64,000 nucleotides of DNA, taken from Flavimaribacter sp039888615 (GTDB lineage Bacteria > Pseudomonadota > Alphaproteobacteria > Rhizobiales > Rhizobiaceae). The number at the start of each line of letters is the position of its first letter. Within the stretch, counting starts at the first letter, position 1. Below, piece after piece: positions 43,126 through 51,208 of the stretch. The position numbers and the translations under genes were made by a program. The stretch is taken from NCBI GenBank assembly GCA_039888615.1, contig JBDQQS010000001.1. One strand, written 5' to 3'. The notes beneath the pieces were generated by a model. It saw only the letters and a list, made by a program, of their open reading frames with translations, was not told where the DNA came from and made no database searches.

Positions 43126-43503
43126 CTAGGTAAGGCCGCGAACAAGCGCCAGTCCCGCGAAAAGCGCAAGTATCGACAGCGCCACACTTGCAAGCACATA
43201 TCCCGCCGCCGTCAGCGTCGCACCGCGCTCCCACATGACCACGACATCAAGCGAGAAGGCGGAGAAAGTCGTGAAGCCACCCATAATCCCTGTCGCAACA
43301 AGCAAACGCAGTTCTTGCGAACTATCAAATTTTCGGACCAGCAGTTCGATGAATACGCCTATCAGGAATGACCCCACGATGTTTACTGTCAGCGTTCCCC
43401 ACGGAAATCCCGGTCCAAACCACCGCAGGGTCAACAGGCTAGTCAGATGACGAAGCGAAGCCCCGACGGCTCCTCCGAGAGCGACGATGAGAAAGTGGTA
43501 CAT
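43126..43503 (-). CDS. crcB: Fluoride ion exporter CrcB/Fluc
   Basis: The 125-residue membrane protein with four hydrophobic helices has the Fluc motifs GAVGASLRHL, WGTLTVNIVGSFLIG (conserved Asn in helix 2) and GGFTTFSAFSLD (helix 3 break with the Phe box). Two copies form an antiparallel dimer that exports fluoride. A single 125-residue protein implies a dual-topology homodimer. I found no fluoride riboswitch in its leader; instead a tandem repeat lies upstream. Confidence 0.92.
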   Translation of the reverse strand: MYHFLIVALGGAVGASLRHLTSLLTLRWFGPGFPWGTLTVNIVGSFLIGVFIELLVRKFDSSQELRLLVATGIMGGFTTFSAFSLDVVVMWERGATLTAAGYVLASVALSILALFAGLALVRGLT

Positions 43504-43810
43504 TCCTTAGCGTTTAGAGACTTTCATCGTCCTTGGGAACCGTCAAACCGTTGAAATTCGGCCATTCCGACAATCTGGCTTTGTTTCGGGATTTTGCCGA
43601 ATCCGGCTTCTCTTCAAATTGGCTTTGTTTCGGGAATCGACGAAAATTCAGGCTATTCACCAGTCTGGCTTTGTTTCGGGAAACCTCAATTTCAGCATTG
43701 AAATGGAGATGAGCCCTTATAATGGAGCTACCGATATAGTGCGGCGACGCTGCTTGACAAGCAGCCAAAAGCACACGGTTCCACCTCTTCGCCCTCTGCA
43801 ATCCTGGTTC
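43504..43810. other. Intergenic region between crcB and panE, containing a tandem repeat
   Basis: About 300 bp without a credible gene. The central part is a three-unit repeat (listed separately); the rest shows no promoter or terminator I can support. An open frame on the minus strand crosses it, but the repeat period is not a multiple of three and the frame encodes different peptides from each unit, which argues against coding. Confidence 0.6.
43554..43681. repeat. Degenerate direct tandem repeat, three units of about 45 bp
   Basis: The core TGGCTTTGTTTCGGGA occurs identically at 43576-43591, 43620-43635 and 43666-43681 (periods 44 and 46 bp). Each core is preceded by a related half: AATTCGGCCATTC, AATCCGGCTTCTC and AATTCAGGCTATTC. 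The units thus extend over about 38 bp with variable spacers. Confidence 0.85.
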
Positions 43811-44845
43811 TCACGCGGCCGCCTTTTGCAAGCGCTGAAGAAGATCCCTGCCCTCGAGCGCCGGCGATTGTCCCATTGCGAAAGCATCCTCGACGAGCGC
43901 GATCACTGCGGCGTTGACCGGTATGGACGCATTGAGCTTTGCCGCCAGTTCCACCACCGCGCCGTTGATAAAGGCAATCTCCGACTTGCGGCCTCTGTCA
44001 AGATCGTCGCGCATGGACGACCGGGCCTTGTCGTCTATCTTCAGCATGCTTGCCGCCACGCGCTCGAACAGCCAATTCGGAAGCCGAAGGATCGAGGCCA
44101 TCAGTCCTGGAGGCGCCTTTCCTATCTTTGCGGGGCTTACGCCGGCGGTTTTGAGCACAGTCAGCGTTTCCTCGATAAGCAGCGCAAGCGCGCGGCGATA
44201 GTCGCGATCGAGCAACTGCCGACGCAACGGCATATCCGAGAGCACATTGAGCCCATTGTTGAGGTTGAGGAGCAGCTTGCCCCACAACACGGCCTTCATG
44301 TCCAGCGATGTTTTTGCACTCACGCTGGCCGCGTTCAGGCGATCGACAAACACGCGGGCGACCGGGTGATCCTCGATATAGATGTCGCCATCCGTTCCGA
44401 GATGAAAATGCGCGCCTTGCAGACGCGCGACGTTGAAGGCGACCATGCCGGCGAGAACCGTACTATCAGGCAGACGGCGTCTCAGAACATCGGCGTTGGC
44501 GACGCCATTCTGCAGACTGATCACGACGGCGTTGGAATCAATCGCGCCTGCCATTGCAGCGGCCGTTTCTTCCGTCGCCGGACTTTTCACACAGACGAGC
44601 AGGATGTCGCATTCTTCCAGTCCGGATAGATCTGTTCTGAAATCCACGGCCTCCGCAGGCAGGTCCGCCATTCGTCCGTCATGGGATGTCAGGCGCAACC
44701 CGGCTGACCGAATATCCGACGCGACGTGTTCACGACCGAAATAGCGGACCGCGCATCCCGATTGCTGAAGACAGCCGCCGACATAGCAGCCGATCGAGCC
44801 TGCCCCGAGAACGCCGATCAGCATATCGTCAATCGTCTTCGCCAT
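43811..44845 (-). CDS. panE: 2-dehydropantoate 2-reductase family protein
   Basis: The 344-residue protein has the N-terminal Rossmann loop LGAGSIGCYVGG, the ACP-like hinge (VCVKSPATEE; SLQNGVANADVL) and the catalytic Lys segment AVLWGKLLLNLNNGLNVL. It would reduce 2-dehydropantoate to pantoate with NADPH in pantothenate synthesis, though related ketopantoate-like reductases with other substrates are common, so the symbol is tentative. The start is 44845, overlapping the rarA end; ATG 44824 is an alternative that leaves 4 bp between genes. The repeat region follows it. Confidence 0.82.
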   Translation of the reverse strand: MAKTIDDMLIGVLGAGSIGCYVGGCLQQSGCAVRYFGREHVASDIRSAGLRLTSHDGRMADLPAEAVDFRTDLSGLEECDILLVCVKSPATEETAAAMAGAIDSNAVVISLQNGVANADVLRRRLPDSTVLAGMVAFNVARLQGAHFHLGTDGDIYIEDHPVARVFVDRLNAASVSAKTSLDMKAVLWGKLLLNLNNGLNVLSDMPLRRQLLDRDYRRALALLIEETLTVLKTAGVSPAKIGKAPPGLMASILRLPNWLFERVAASMLKIDDKARSSMRDDLDRGRKSEIAFINGAVVELAAKLNASIPVNAAVIALVEDAFAMGQSPALEGRDLLQRLQKAAA

Positions 44846-46157
44846 CCGCCGCCTGCTTGCGCTGTCTCAGATTGGCCCAATAGTCGAGCCGTTTTCGGAT
44901 ATCCCTTTCAAAGCCGCGTTCGGGCGGATCGTAGAAAGTATGCCGACCCATCTTTTCCGGGAAGTAATCCTGTCCCGAAAAGGCGTCGGGTGTATCGTGA
45001 TCGTACTGATATTCGCTCCCGTATCCCTCGCTCTTCATGAGTTTTGTGGGCGCATTGAGAATGTGTTTCGGCGGCAGCAGCGAGCCGTACTCCTTTGCCG
45101 CCCGCATGGCCGCCTTGTACGCGACATAGGCCGCGTTCGATTTCGGCGCGCAGGCGAGATAGATGCAGGCTTCCGCCAGCGCCAGTTCTCCCTCTGGCGA
45201 CCCGAGAAAATCGTACGCGTCCTTGGCGGCGTTTGCAACGACAAGCGCCTGGGGATCGGCAAGTCCGATGTCTTCGGACGCCATGCGCACCAGACGCCGG
45301 CCGAGAAACAGCGGGCTCTCGCCAGCGTCAAACATGCGGCACAGGTAATAAAGCGCGGCGTCCGGATCGGAACCACGCACCGCCTTGTGCAACGCCGAGA
45401 TGAGATTGTAATGCCCGTCCTGGCTCTTGTCGTAGACAGGCGCTCGCCGCTGCACTAACTCCTGCAGCGCTTCTGCGTCGAAGGTCTCGCCCTCTCGCGC
45501 CGACCGCCACACCTCTTCGGCGAGCGTCAGGATGGCGCGCCCGTCGCCGTCCGCCATACGCACAAGGCTTGCCCGCGCCTCATCATCGAGCGGGAGCGAC
45601 TTGCCTTCGAGCGCTTCAGCGCGCTCGAGCAATCGGCCGAGACTTTCTTCGGCATGCGATTTGAACGTGAGCACCCGTGCCCGCGAAAGCAGAGCGGCGT
45701 TGAGTTCAAAGGACGGATTTTCCGTGGTTGCGCCGACGAGGATGACTGTGCCGTCCTCCATGACCGGCAGGAAACTGTCCTGCTGGGCCCGGTTGAACCG
45801 ATGGATCTCGTCCACGAAAAGCAGCGTCTGCCGGCCTGACATGCGACGCGCGCGCGCCGCATCGAACGCCTTCTTGAGATCCGCTACGCCGGAAAAGATC
45901 GCCGACAATTGCTCGAAGGCGAGATCCGTCTCATTGGCGAGTAGCCGCGCCACCGTGGTCTTGCCGGTTCCTGGCGGCCCCCAAAAGATCATCGAACCGA
46001 GCGACCCTGTCGCAAGCATGCGCGACAGCACGCCGTCGGCGCCGGTGAGATGTTCCTGCCCCGTCACCTCGGCAATGCTTTTCGGACGCAGCCTATCGGC
46101 CAATGGCCGGCTGCGTTCCGCCATTTCATCCGCAAGTGAAGCAAACAGGTCTGACAT
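44829..46157 (-). CDS. rarA: Replication-associated recombination protein RarA/MgsA (AAA ATPase)
   Basis: The 442-residue protein has an N-terminal LADRLRPKSIAEVTGQEHL, Walker A GPPGTGKTT at 60-68, Walker B LLFVDEIHRFN and the C-terminal MgsA domain with LPPKHILNAPTKLMKSEGYG in two parts. RarA acts at stalled replication forks with SSB. The start is ATG 46157; the frame is open further but runs into the protease gene, whose stop is 5 bp upstream. Confidence 0.92.
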   Translation of the reverse strand: MSDLFASLADEMAERSRPLADRLRPKSIAEVTGQEHLTGADGVLSRMLATGSLGSMIFWGPPGTGKTTVARLLANETDLAFEQLSAIFSGVADLKKAFDAARARRMSGRQTLLFVDEIHRFNRAQQDSFLPVMEDGTVILVGATTENPSFELNAALLSRARVLTFKSHAEESLGRLLERAEALEGKSLPLDDEARASLVRMADGDGRAILTLAEEVWRSAREGETFDAEALQELVQRRAPVYDKSQDGHYNLISALHKAVRGSDPDAALYYLCRMFDAGESPLFLGRRLVRMASEDIGLADPQALVVANAAKDAYDFLGSPEGELALAEACIYLACAPKSNAAYVAYKAAMRAAKEYGSLLPPKHILNAPTKLMKSEGYGSEYQYDHDTPDAFSGQDYFPEKMGRHTFYDPPERGFERDIRKRLDYWANLRQRKQAADGEDD

Positions 46158-46162
46158 GCAGA

Positions 46163-47665
46163 CTATCGTATCAACTGGCTGAACCGCTTTCCATCGCGAT
46201 TGATCTCGAACCTCCAATAGGGCTGACGACGGCTGACAATTTCCACCATCTGATTGACGCTTGTAACTGTTTTGCCGTTGACCACCGTGACGATGTCGCG
46301 CTCCTTCAGGCCGAAACGCACGGCGGGCGATCCGGATTCGACCGCCAGAATCACGACGCCTTCCTGACCCGTTGGCATGTTCAGATCCTCGGCAAGTTTT
46401 GGAACGAGGTCAGCCACAGTTGCGCCTGCGAAGGGATTGTTGCCGGAAATCACGGTCTCCGCCCCTTTGCCGCGGCTCCAAGGCGCTTCAAGGGTGATGG
46501 TGATTTTCCTGATCTTCGAGCGGGACATGACCTCGAACTCGGCGTCCCTGCCAACACCTGCAGTCGCCAATCGGTAGCCGAGCGCATCGGGATGCTCCAC
46601 CACAACGCCATTCATCGAAATGACCAGATCACCGACAGTCAAACCGCCTTTGTCGGCAGGCCCGTTTTCTGCGACATCCGTGACGATCGCGCCGCTGGCC
46701 CTTTTCATACCCAGGGCTTCCGCCATATCCCCTGTGACTGCGGAGAAGGTCGCCCCTATATAAGGCCGCTTGAACCGCTCATCGCCCCGCTTGGCTGCAT
46801 CGACCACGGCTTTCACCATATTGGCGGGGATCGCGAAACCAATTCCGTTGGAGCCGCCCGACCGCGAGAAAATCGCTGTATTGATGCCGATCAGATTGCC
46901 GTGCATGTCGATCAGCGCGCCGCCGGAATTGCCCGGATTGATGGCTGCGTCTGTCTGGATGAAAAAGCCGAAGTCGGAAATCCCGATGCCGTTGCGCGCC
47001 AGCGCCGAGACAATGCCGCTGGTCACGGTCTGGCCGACACCGAAGGGATTGCCGATTGCAAGAACAATGTCGCCGACTTCGAGACGATCGGAATCGCTGT
47101 AGTCGATGGCGGTGAAAACATCATTGCCTTCAATCTGCAGGACGGCGATATCCACCCGCTTGTCCTTCAGCAGAACCTTGCTTGAGTATTCCCGGCCGTC
47201 GGCGAGCGCCACCTTGATTTCGTCAGCGCCATCGATGACGTGATTATTGGTCACAATCAAACCGGTTGCGTCGACGATGACGCCGGAACCGAGGCTCGAT
47301 TGCTTCTGACTGCGATGCGGCATGCGCTGTCCAAAAAAACGCTCGAAGAAAGGATCTCCGGCAAAGGGCGACGACTGGCGCACCATCCTTTCGGCATAGA
47401 CGTTGACGACAGCGCCGGCGGTTTTCTTGACGAGTTCCGAGTAGGAATAGAGCAACTGCGCCTGGCTGTTCGGCACGACGCGCTTCGCGGCCGCATTGTG
47501 AACCGGCAGCGGCACATGAGCGACCTTTGTTTCGCTGAACGAACCGGCGACAAACCCGCCGAGAACGCTGTTGCCGAACGGCGCCCGCGCCTGCGCGATC
47601 ATGATTGCCGACCCGACGGCCAGAACGGCCAAAATCACAGGATACAGCACTCTCTTATTGCGCAT
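46163..47665 (-). CDS. Do family (DegP/DegQ/DegS-like) periplasmic serine endoprotease
   Basis: The 500-residue protein has an uncleaved-looking or signal N-terminal helix (residues 5-25), the trypsin-like domain with catalytic His142 (TNNHVIDG), Asp172 (RVDIAVLQ) and Ser247 (NPGNSGGAL), and two PDZ domains (GLTVGDLVISMNG; GLKERDIVTVVNG). It degrades or refolds envelope proteins. Placed right after rplQ, as in many members of this order. A ribosome site GGAG lies 8 nt before the ATG. DegP, DegQ or DegS cannot be chosen from sequence alone. Confidence 0.9.
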   Translation of the reverse strand: MRNKRVLYPVILAVLAVGSAIMIAQARAPFGNSVLGGFVAGSFSETKVAHVPLPVHNAAAKRVVPNSQAQLLYSYSELVKKTAGAVVNVYAERMVRQSSPFAGDPFFERFFGQRMPHRSQKQSSLGSGVIVDATGLIVTNNHVIDGADEIKVALADGREYSSKVLLKDKRVDIAVLQIEGNDVFTAIDYSDSDRLEVGDIVLAIGNPFGVGQTVTSGIVSALARNGIGISDFGFFIQTDAAINPGNSGGALIDMHGNLIGINTAIFSRSGGSNGIGFAIPANMVKAVVDAAKRGDERFKRPYIGATFSAVTGDMAEALGMKRASGAIVTDVAENGPADKGGLTVGDLVISMNGVVVEHPDALGYRLATAGVGRDAEFEVMSRSKIRKITITLEAPWSRGKGAETVISGNNPFAGATVADLVPKLAEDLNMPTGQEGVVILAVESGSPAVRFGLKERDIVTVVNGKTVTSVNQMVEIVSRRQPYWRFEINRDGKRFSQLIR

Positions 47666-47797
47666 GGGGCAACTCCGATTGGTCTTGATTTGATTGAATC
47701 GCTACCATGATAATCGATCTGAACTGCCATAAAGAAGGCAATTTGTCACGATTACCAAATTGTAATGTCGCCAGGTATATAGGCTTCGAAACAAACG

Positions 47798-47825
47798 AAA
47801 AAAGCCGGGCGTTGCAGCCCGGCTT
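47798..47825 (-). terminator. Rho-independent terminator after rplQ
   Basis: Read on the minus strand, a stem of AAGCCGGGC and GCCCGGCTT (47802-47810 and 47817-47825) with a 6-nt loop is followed by a T-run (A-run at 47798-47803 on the plus strand). It lies 25 bp after the rplQ stop and closes the ribosomal super-operon. Confidence 0.88.
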
Positions 47826-47850
47826 CGAGTTCATTCGGAGCAGTCAGTTC

Positions 47851-48279
47851 TTATGCTGCTGCTTCTTCTTCATTCGCATCCGCTTCGAGGCGGGCGAAAT
47901 CTTTTGCGCCACGGGCGCTTTCGTCGCGATCAACGAATTCAATGACTGCGAGCGGAGCATTGTCGCCCCTGCGGAAACCGGCCTTCATGATGCGCGTATA
48001 GCCGCCATTGCGGTCGGCGTAGCGCGACGCAATGGTGTCGAAAAGCTTGCGGACCATTTCATCGTCGCGGATCTTCGAGATAGCCTGACGGCGAGCGTGC
48101 AGATCGCCGCGCTTGCCGAGCGTGACGAGTTTCTCGACGATCGGGCGGATCTCCTTGGCCTTCGGCAAGGTGGTGATGATCTGCTCGTGTTCGATAAGAG
48201 CTGCCGCCATGTTGGCGAACATCGCCTTGCGGTGGCTGGCAGTCCGGTTGAGCTTGCGGCCTGACTTGCGATGGCGCAT
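47851..48279 (-). CDS. rplQ: 50S ribosomal protein L17
   Basis: The 142-residue protein begins MRHRKSGRKLNRT, the invariant L17 start, and contains ALIEHEQIITTLPKAKE. It sits at the exit of the peptide tunnel side of the large subunit. A family-typical acidic, Ala/Glu-rich tail (ADANEEEAAA) ends it. It is the last gene of the alpha operon, after rpoA, and is followed by a strong terminator. Confidence 0.97.
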   Translation of the reverse strand: MRHRKSGRKLNRTASHRKAMFANMAAALIEHEQIITTLPKAKEIRPIVEKLVTLGKRGDLHARRQAISKIRDDEMVRKLFDTIASRYADRNGGYTRIMKAGFRRGDNAPLAVIEFVDRDESARGAKDFARLEADANEEEAAA

Positions 48280-48324
48280 GAGCTTTCTCCTGTGATGCAG
48301 ACCTCAAGCCTGCGGGTTACTGGT

Positions 48325-49335
48325 TCAATATTGATCTTCGTAGCGCTTGGCCAGATCTTCGATATTTTCCGGCGGCCAGGCGGGCACTTCCATACCGAGG
48401 TGCAGACCCATCGATGCGAGAACTTCCTTGATCTCGTTCAGCGACTTGCGACCGAAGTTGGGCGTACGCAGCATTTCGGCTTCGGTCTTCTGAATGAGAT
48501 CGCCAATATAGACGATGTTGTCGTTCTTCAGGCAGTTCGCCGAGCGGACCGACAGCTCCAGTTCGTCGACCTTCTTCAGCAGAGCCGGATTGAACGCGAG
48601 TTCCGTCGCCTGCGTCTCCTCGACTTCCTTCTGCGGCTCGTCGAAATTGATGAACACGCCAAGCTGGTCCTGCAGGATACGGGCGGCGAATGCGATAGCG
48701 TCTTCACCGGTCACCGATCCGTCGGTGTCGAGCGTCATGATCAGGCGGTCATAATCGAGAACCTGTCCCTCGCGGGTGTTCTCGACCTTGTAGGAGACCT
48801 TCTTGACCGGCGAATAGAGGCTGTCGACCGGGATCAGTCCGATCGGAGCGTCTTCGGCGCGGTTGCGATCAGCCGGCACATAGCCCTTGCCGTTGGCGAC
48901 GGTGAATTCCATGCGGATTTCGGCGCCTTCATCGAGCGTGCAGATGATGTGGTCCGGATTGAGGATCTCGATATCGCCGACCGTCTGGATGTCGCCGGCG
49001 ACGACGGCGCCCGGGCCCTGCTTGCGCACAACCATGCGCTTGGGCTCGTCGCCTTCCATCTTGATGGCGATTTCCTTGATGTTGAGGACGATGTCCGTCA
49101 CGTCTTCGCGGACGCCGGCGATCGACGAGAACTCGTGAAGAACGCCATCAATCTGAACAGCGGTGACTGCAGCGCCGCGCAGCGACGACAGCAGAACGCG
49201 ACGCAGCGCGTTGCCGAGCGTAAGGCCAAAACCGCGTTCCAGCGGCTCGGCGATCAGACGGGCGCCGGTGCGCCCCGACGAGGTGATCTCGATCTTGTTC
49301 GGCTTGATAAGCTCTTGCCAGTTTTTCTGAATCAT
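48325..49335 (-). CDS. rpoA: DNA-directed RNA polymerase subunit alpha
   Basis: The 336-residue protein starts MIQKNWQELIKP, the alphaproteobacterial RpoA N-terminus; the N-terminal dimerisation domain (GFGLTLGNALRRVLLSSL) and the C-terminal domain (RSANCLKNDNI; LRTPNFGRKSLNEIKEVL) are both complete. The C-terminal domain contacts UP elements and activators. An upstream in-frame extension into the leader is not homologous. A hairpin lies in the gap after rpsK. Confidence 0.97.
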   Translation of the reverse strand: MIQKNWQELIKPNKIEITSSGRTGARLIAEPLERGFGLTLGNALRRVLLSSLRGAAVTAVQIDGVLHEFSSIAGVREDVTDIVLNIKEIAIKMEGDEPKRMVVRKQGPGAVVAGDIQTVGDIEILNPDHIICTLDEGAEIRMEFTVANGKGYVPADRNRAEDAPIGLIPVDSLYSPVKKVSYKVENTREGQVLDYDRLIMTLDTDGSVTGEDAIAFAARILQDQLGVFINFDEPQKEVEETQATELAFNPALLKKVDELELSVRSANCLKNDNIVYIGDLIQKTEAEMLRTPNFGRKSLNEIKEVLASMGLHLGMEVPAWPPENIEDLAKRYEDQY

Positions 49336-49388
49336 ATGTCTTGCCTTCCGTTCCTTGCCACCATCCAATCGTGACAAAAGAGCTGGAG

Positions 49389-49421
49389 AACCAAGAGGAG
49401 CGCGTCATGCGCTCTTTGGTT
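49389..49421 (-). promoter_or_regulatory. Imperfect hairpin in the rpsK-rpoA gap
   Basis: On the minus strand AACCAA plus GAGCGC (49421-49409) pair with GCGCTC and TTGGTT (49403-49389) around a 5-nt loop, with an asymmetric internal loop between the two helices. A TCTTTTG stretch follows some nucleotides later. It may tune read-through into rpoA or mark an RNase site; no proof from sequence. Confidence 0.4.
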
Positions 49422-49438
49422 TTGGATGTTCGATGCGG

Positions 49439-49825
49439 TCAGACGCGGCGCTTCTTGCGAGGGCGGCATCCATTGTGCGGGATCGGCGTTACGTCACGAA
49501 TAGAGGTAATCGTAAAGCCAGCGGCCTGAAGCGCGCGCAACGCCGATTCGCGACCGGAACCCGGTCCGCAAACTTCGACCTCAAGCGACTTCATTCCGTG
49601 TTCCTGAGCCTTCTTGGCGCAATCTTCGGCGGCGATCTGCGCGGCGAACGGAGTCGACTTGCGCGAACCCTTGAAGCCTTTTGCGCCGGCGGACGACCAG
49701 GCGATTGCATTTCCCTGTGCGTCGGTGATGGTGATCATCGTATTGTTAAATGACGAATTGACGTGCGCCACTCCCGACGAAATGTTCTTGCGCTCGCGAC
49801 GGCGAACACGGGCTTCCTTAGCCAT
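49439..49825 (-). CDS. rpsK: 30S ribosomal protein S11
   Basis: The 128-residue protein begins MAKEARVRRRERKNI and contains GVAHVNSSFNNTMITITD and the C-terminal DVTPIPHNGCRPRKKRRV, all standard S11 features. It lies on the small-subunit platform near the E site. It follows rpsM after 127 bp, in alpha-operon order. Confidence 0.97.
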   Translation of the reverse strand: MAKEARVRRRERKNISSGVAHVNSSFNNTMITITDAQGNAIAWSSAGAKGFKGSRKSTPFAAQIAAEDCAKKAQEHGMKSLEVEVCGPGSGRESALRALQAAGFTITSIRDVTPIPHNGCRPRKKRRV

Positions 49826-49952
49826 ATCTTACCTTTCAGAGATCTCTACACCGCCGTATTTCCAGCGGCTACACCGGGCGGGGATAACCCCGACCCCAAT
49901 TCTCAAAGCCTGCCCAAAGACGGGTGGCGGGACAGCGCGATACCGCGCAGCC

Positions 49953-50321
49953 CTATTTCTTCTTGCCTGCGATGGCCTTGGCCGGCCCCTTGCGGGTGCG
50001 CGCATTGGTATGCGTGCGCTGGCCACGGACAGGCAGGTTGCGACGATGACGAAGACCGCGATAGCAGCCCAGGTCCATCAGACGCTTGATGTTCATGGAA
50101 CGCTCGCGACGAAGATCGCCTTCGACCTGATAGTCGCGGTCGATCGTTTCGCGGATCTGAATTACATCGGCGTCGGAAAGTTCGTTGACACGACGTTCCG
50201 CCGGGATGCCGACCTTCTCCGTGATTTCCTTGGCGAAGGCTGAGCCTATGCCATGAATATACTGCAGCGCAATAACAACGCGCTTGTTGGTCGGAATATT
50301 GACGCCAGCAATACGGGCCAC
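49953..50321 (-). CDS. rpsM: 30S ribosomal protein S13
   Basis: The 122-residue protein starts at GTG 50321 (MARIAGVNIPTNKRV), preceded by AAGGAGA; this gives the exact family length and N-terminus, whereas upstream in-frame Met codons add non-homologous residues. It contains the HhH segment (YIHGIGSAFAKEI) and RTHTNARTRKG near the end. It binds the head of the 30S subunit and forms bridges to L5. Confidence 0.96.
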   Translation of the reverse strand: MARIAGVNIPTNKRVVIALQYIHGIGSAFAKEITEKVGIPAERRVNELSDADVIQIRETIDRDYQVEGDLRRERSMNIKRLMDLGCYRGLRHRRNLPVRGQRTHTNARTRKGPAKAIAGKKK

Positions 50322-50557
50322 GCCTGTTCTCCTTGACTTCCGGTCTCTGCTCGACAGCCACAATGGCAGCCTGCTTCCAATATCGGGACGTAAACAAGCG
50401 ATCAGCCCCGGTTCTCTGAATTTAGAAAACCGCGCCAACCGCTCGATATTCTCGAATTGGCGGGGTTTCTATCGGACTCGGGTATCGATCGTCAACACAC
50501 CAGATCCAAATTTTCGACGCAAACGGTCAAAAATATCGGTCATTCTCCCCCAAAGGG

Positions 50558-51208
50558 TCAGAGATTGGCCAAAATAGTGTCAATCTGCTCCGATACGGCG
50601 TCAATTTCCGCCATTCCGTCCACTCCATACAAAAGTCCTTTTGCATGGTAGTAGCCGATCAGCGGCGACGTTTCCTTGTAGTAAGCCCAAAGCCGCGTTC
50701 GAACCGTGTCTGCGTTGTCGTCCGGTCGCCGCTTGAACTCTGTGCCTCCGCACTTGTCGCACACACCCGCCTTCTTCGGCTTCAGAAACGTATCGTGATA
50801 ACCGGCGCCGCACGTGGCGCAGGTGTAACGTCCGGAAATGCGCTCCACCAGAATATCGTCGTCGACGCGAACCTCGATGGCGCAATCGAGCGGCATGTCC
50901 TTTTCCGAAAGCATCCGGCCAAGCGCATCGGCCTGCACCAGTGTTCTCGGAAAACCATCGAGGATGAATCCGTCCTTGCAGTCCGGTTCATCCAGCCGCT
51001 CGGACACTATCGCGTTGACGATATCGTCCGACACCAGCTTTCCTGCGTCCATCACCGCCTTGGCGCGAAGGCCGACTTCGGTTTTATTGGCGACGGCCGT
51101 GCGAAGCATGTCGCCTGTCGAAAGCTGTGGCATGCCGTGCTTCTCGACCAACCTTTGCGCCTGCGTCCCCTTGCCGGCGCCCGGCGGTCCCAGCAACACT
51201 AATCTCAT
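50558..51208 (-). CDS. adk: Adenylate kinase (zinc-type lid)
   Basis: The 216-residue enzyme has the P-loop GPPGAGKGTQ at 7-16, the FPRTLVQA segment and a long lid with C-x2-C-x16-C-x2-C (CATC...CDKC), the four-Cys zinc knuckle found in many alphaproteobacterial and Gram-positive enzymes but not in E. coli. It catalyses ATP + AMP to 2 ADP. The start overlaps the secY stop by 4 bp, the common position in the spc operon. Confidence 0.96.
   Translation of the reverse strand: MRLVLLGPPGAGKGTQAQRLVEKHGMPQLSTGDMLRTAVANKTEVGLRAKAVMDAGKLVSDDIVNAIVSERLDEPDCKDGFILDGFPRTLVQADALGRMLSEKDMPLDCAIEVRVDDDILVERISGRYTCATCGAGYHDTFLKPKKAGVCDKCGGTEFKRRPDDNADTVRTRLWAYYKETSPLIGYYHAKGLLYGVDGMAEIDAVSEQIDTILANL

Noticed and set aside
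43554..43681. The repeat array as a CRISPR
   Set aside because: Only three units, a 16-bp core without dyad, related spacers and no cas genes.
43514..43801. A possible 95-residue minus-strand protein between crcB and panE with repeated NKARL-like peptides
   Set aside because: The peptide likeness comes from the DNA repeat. The period is not a multiple of three, so one unit is read in another frame, and no good ribosome site is present.
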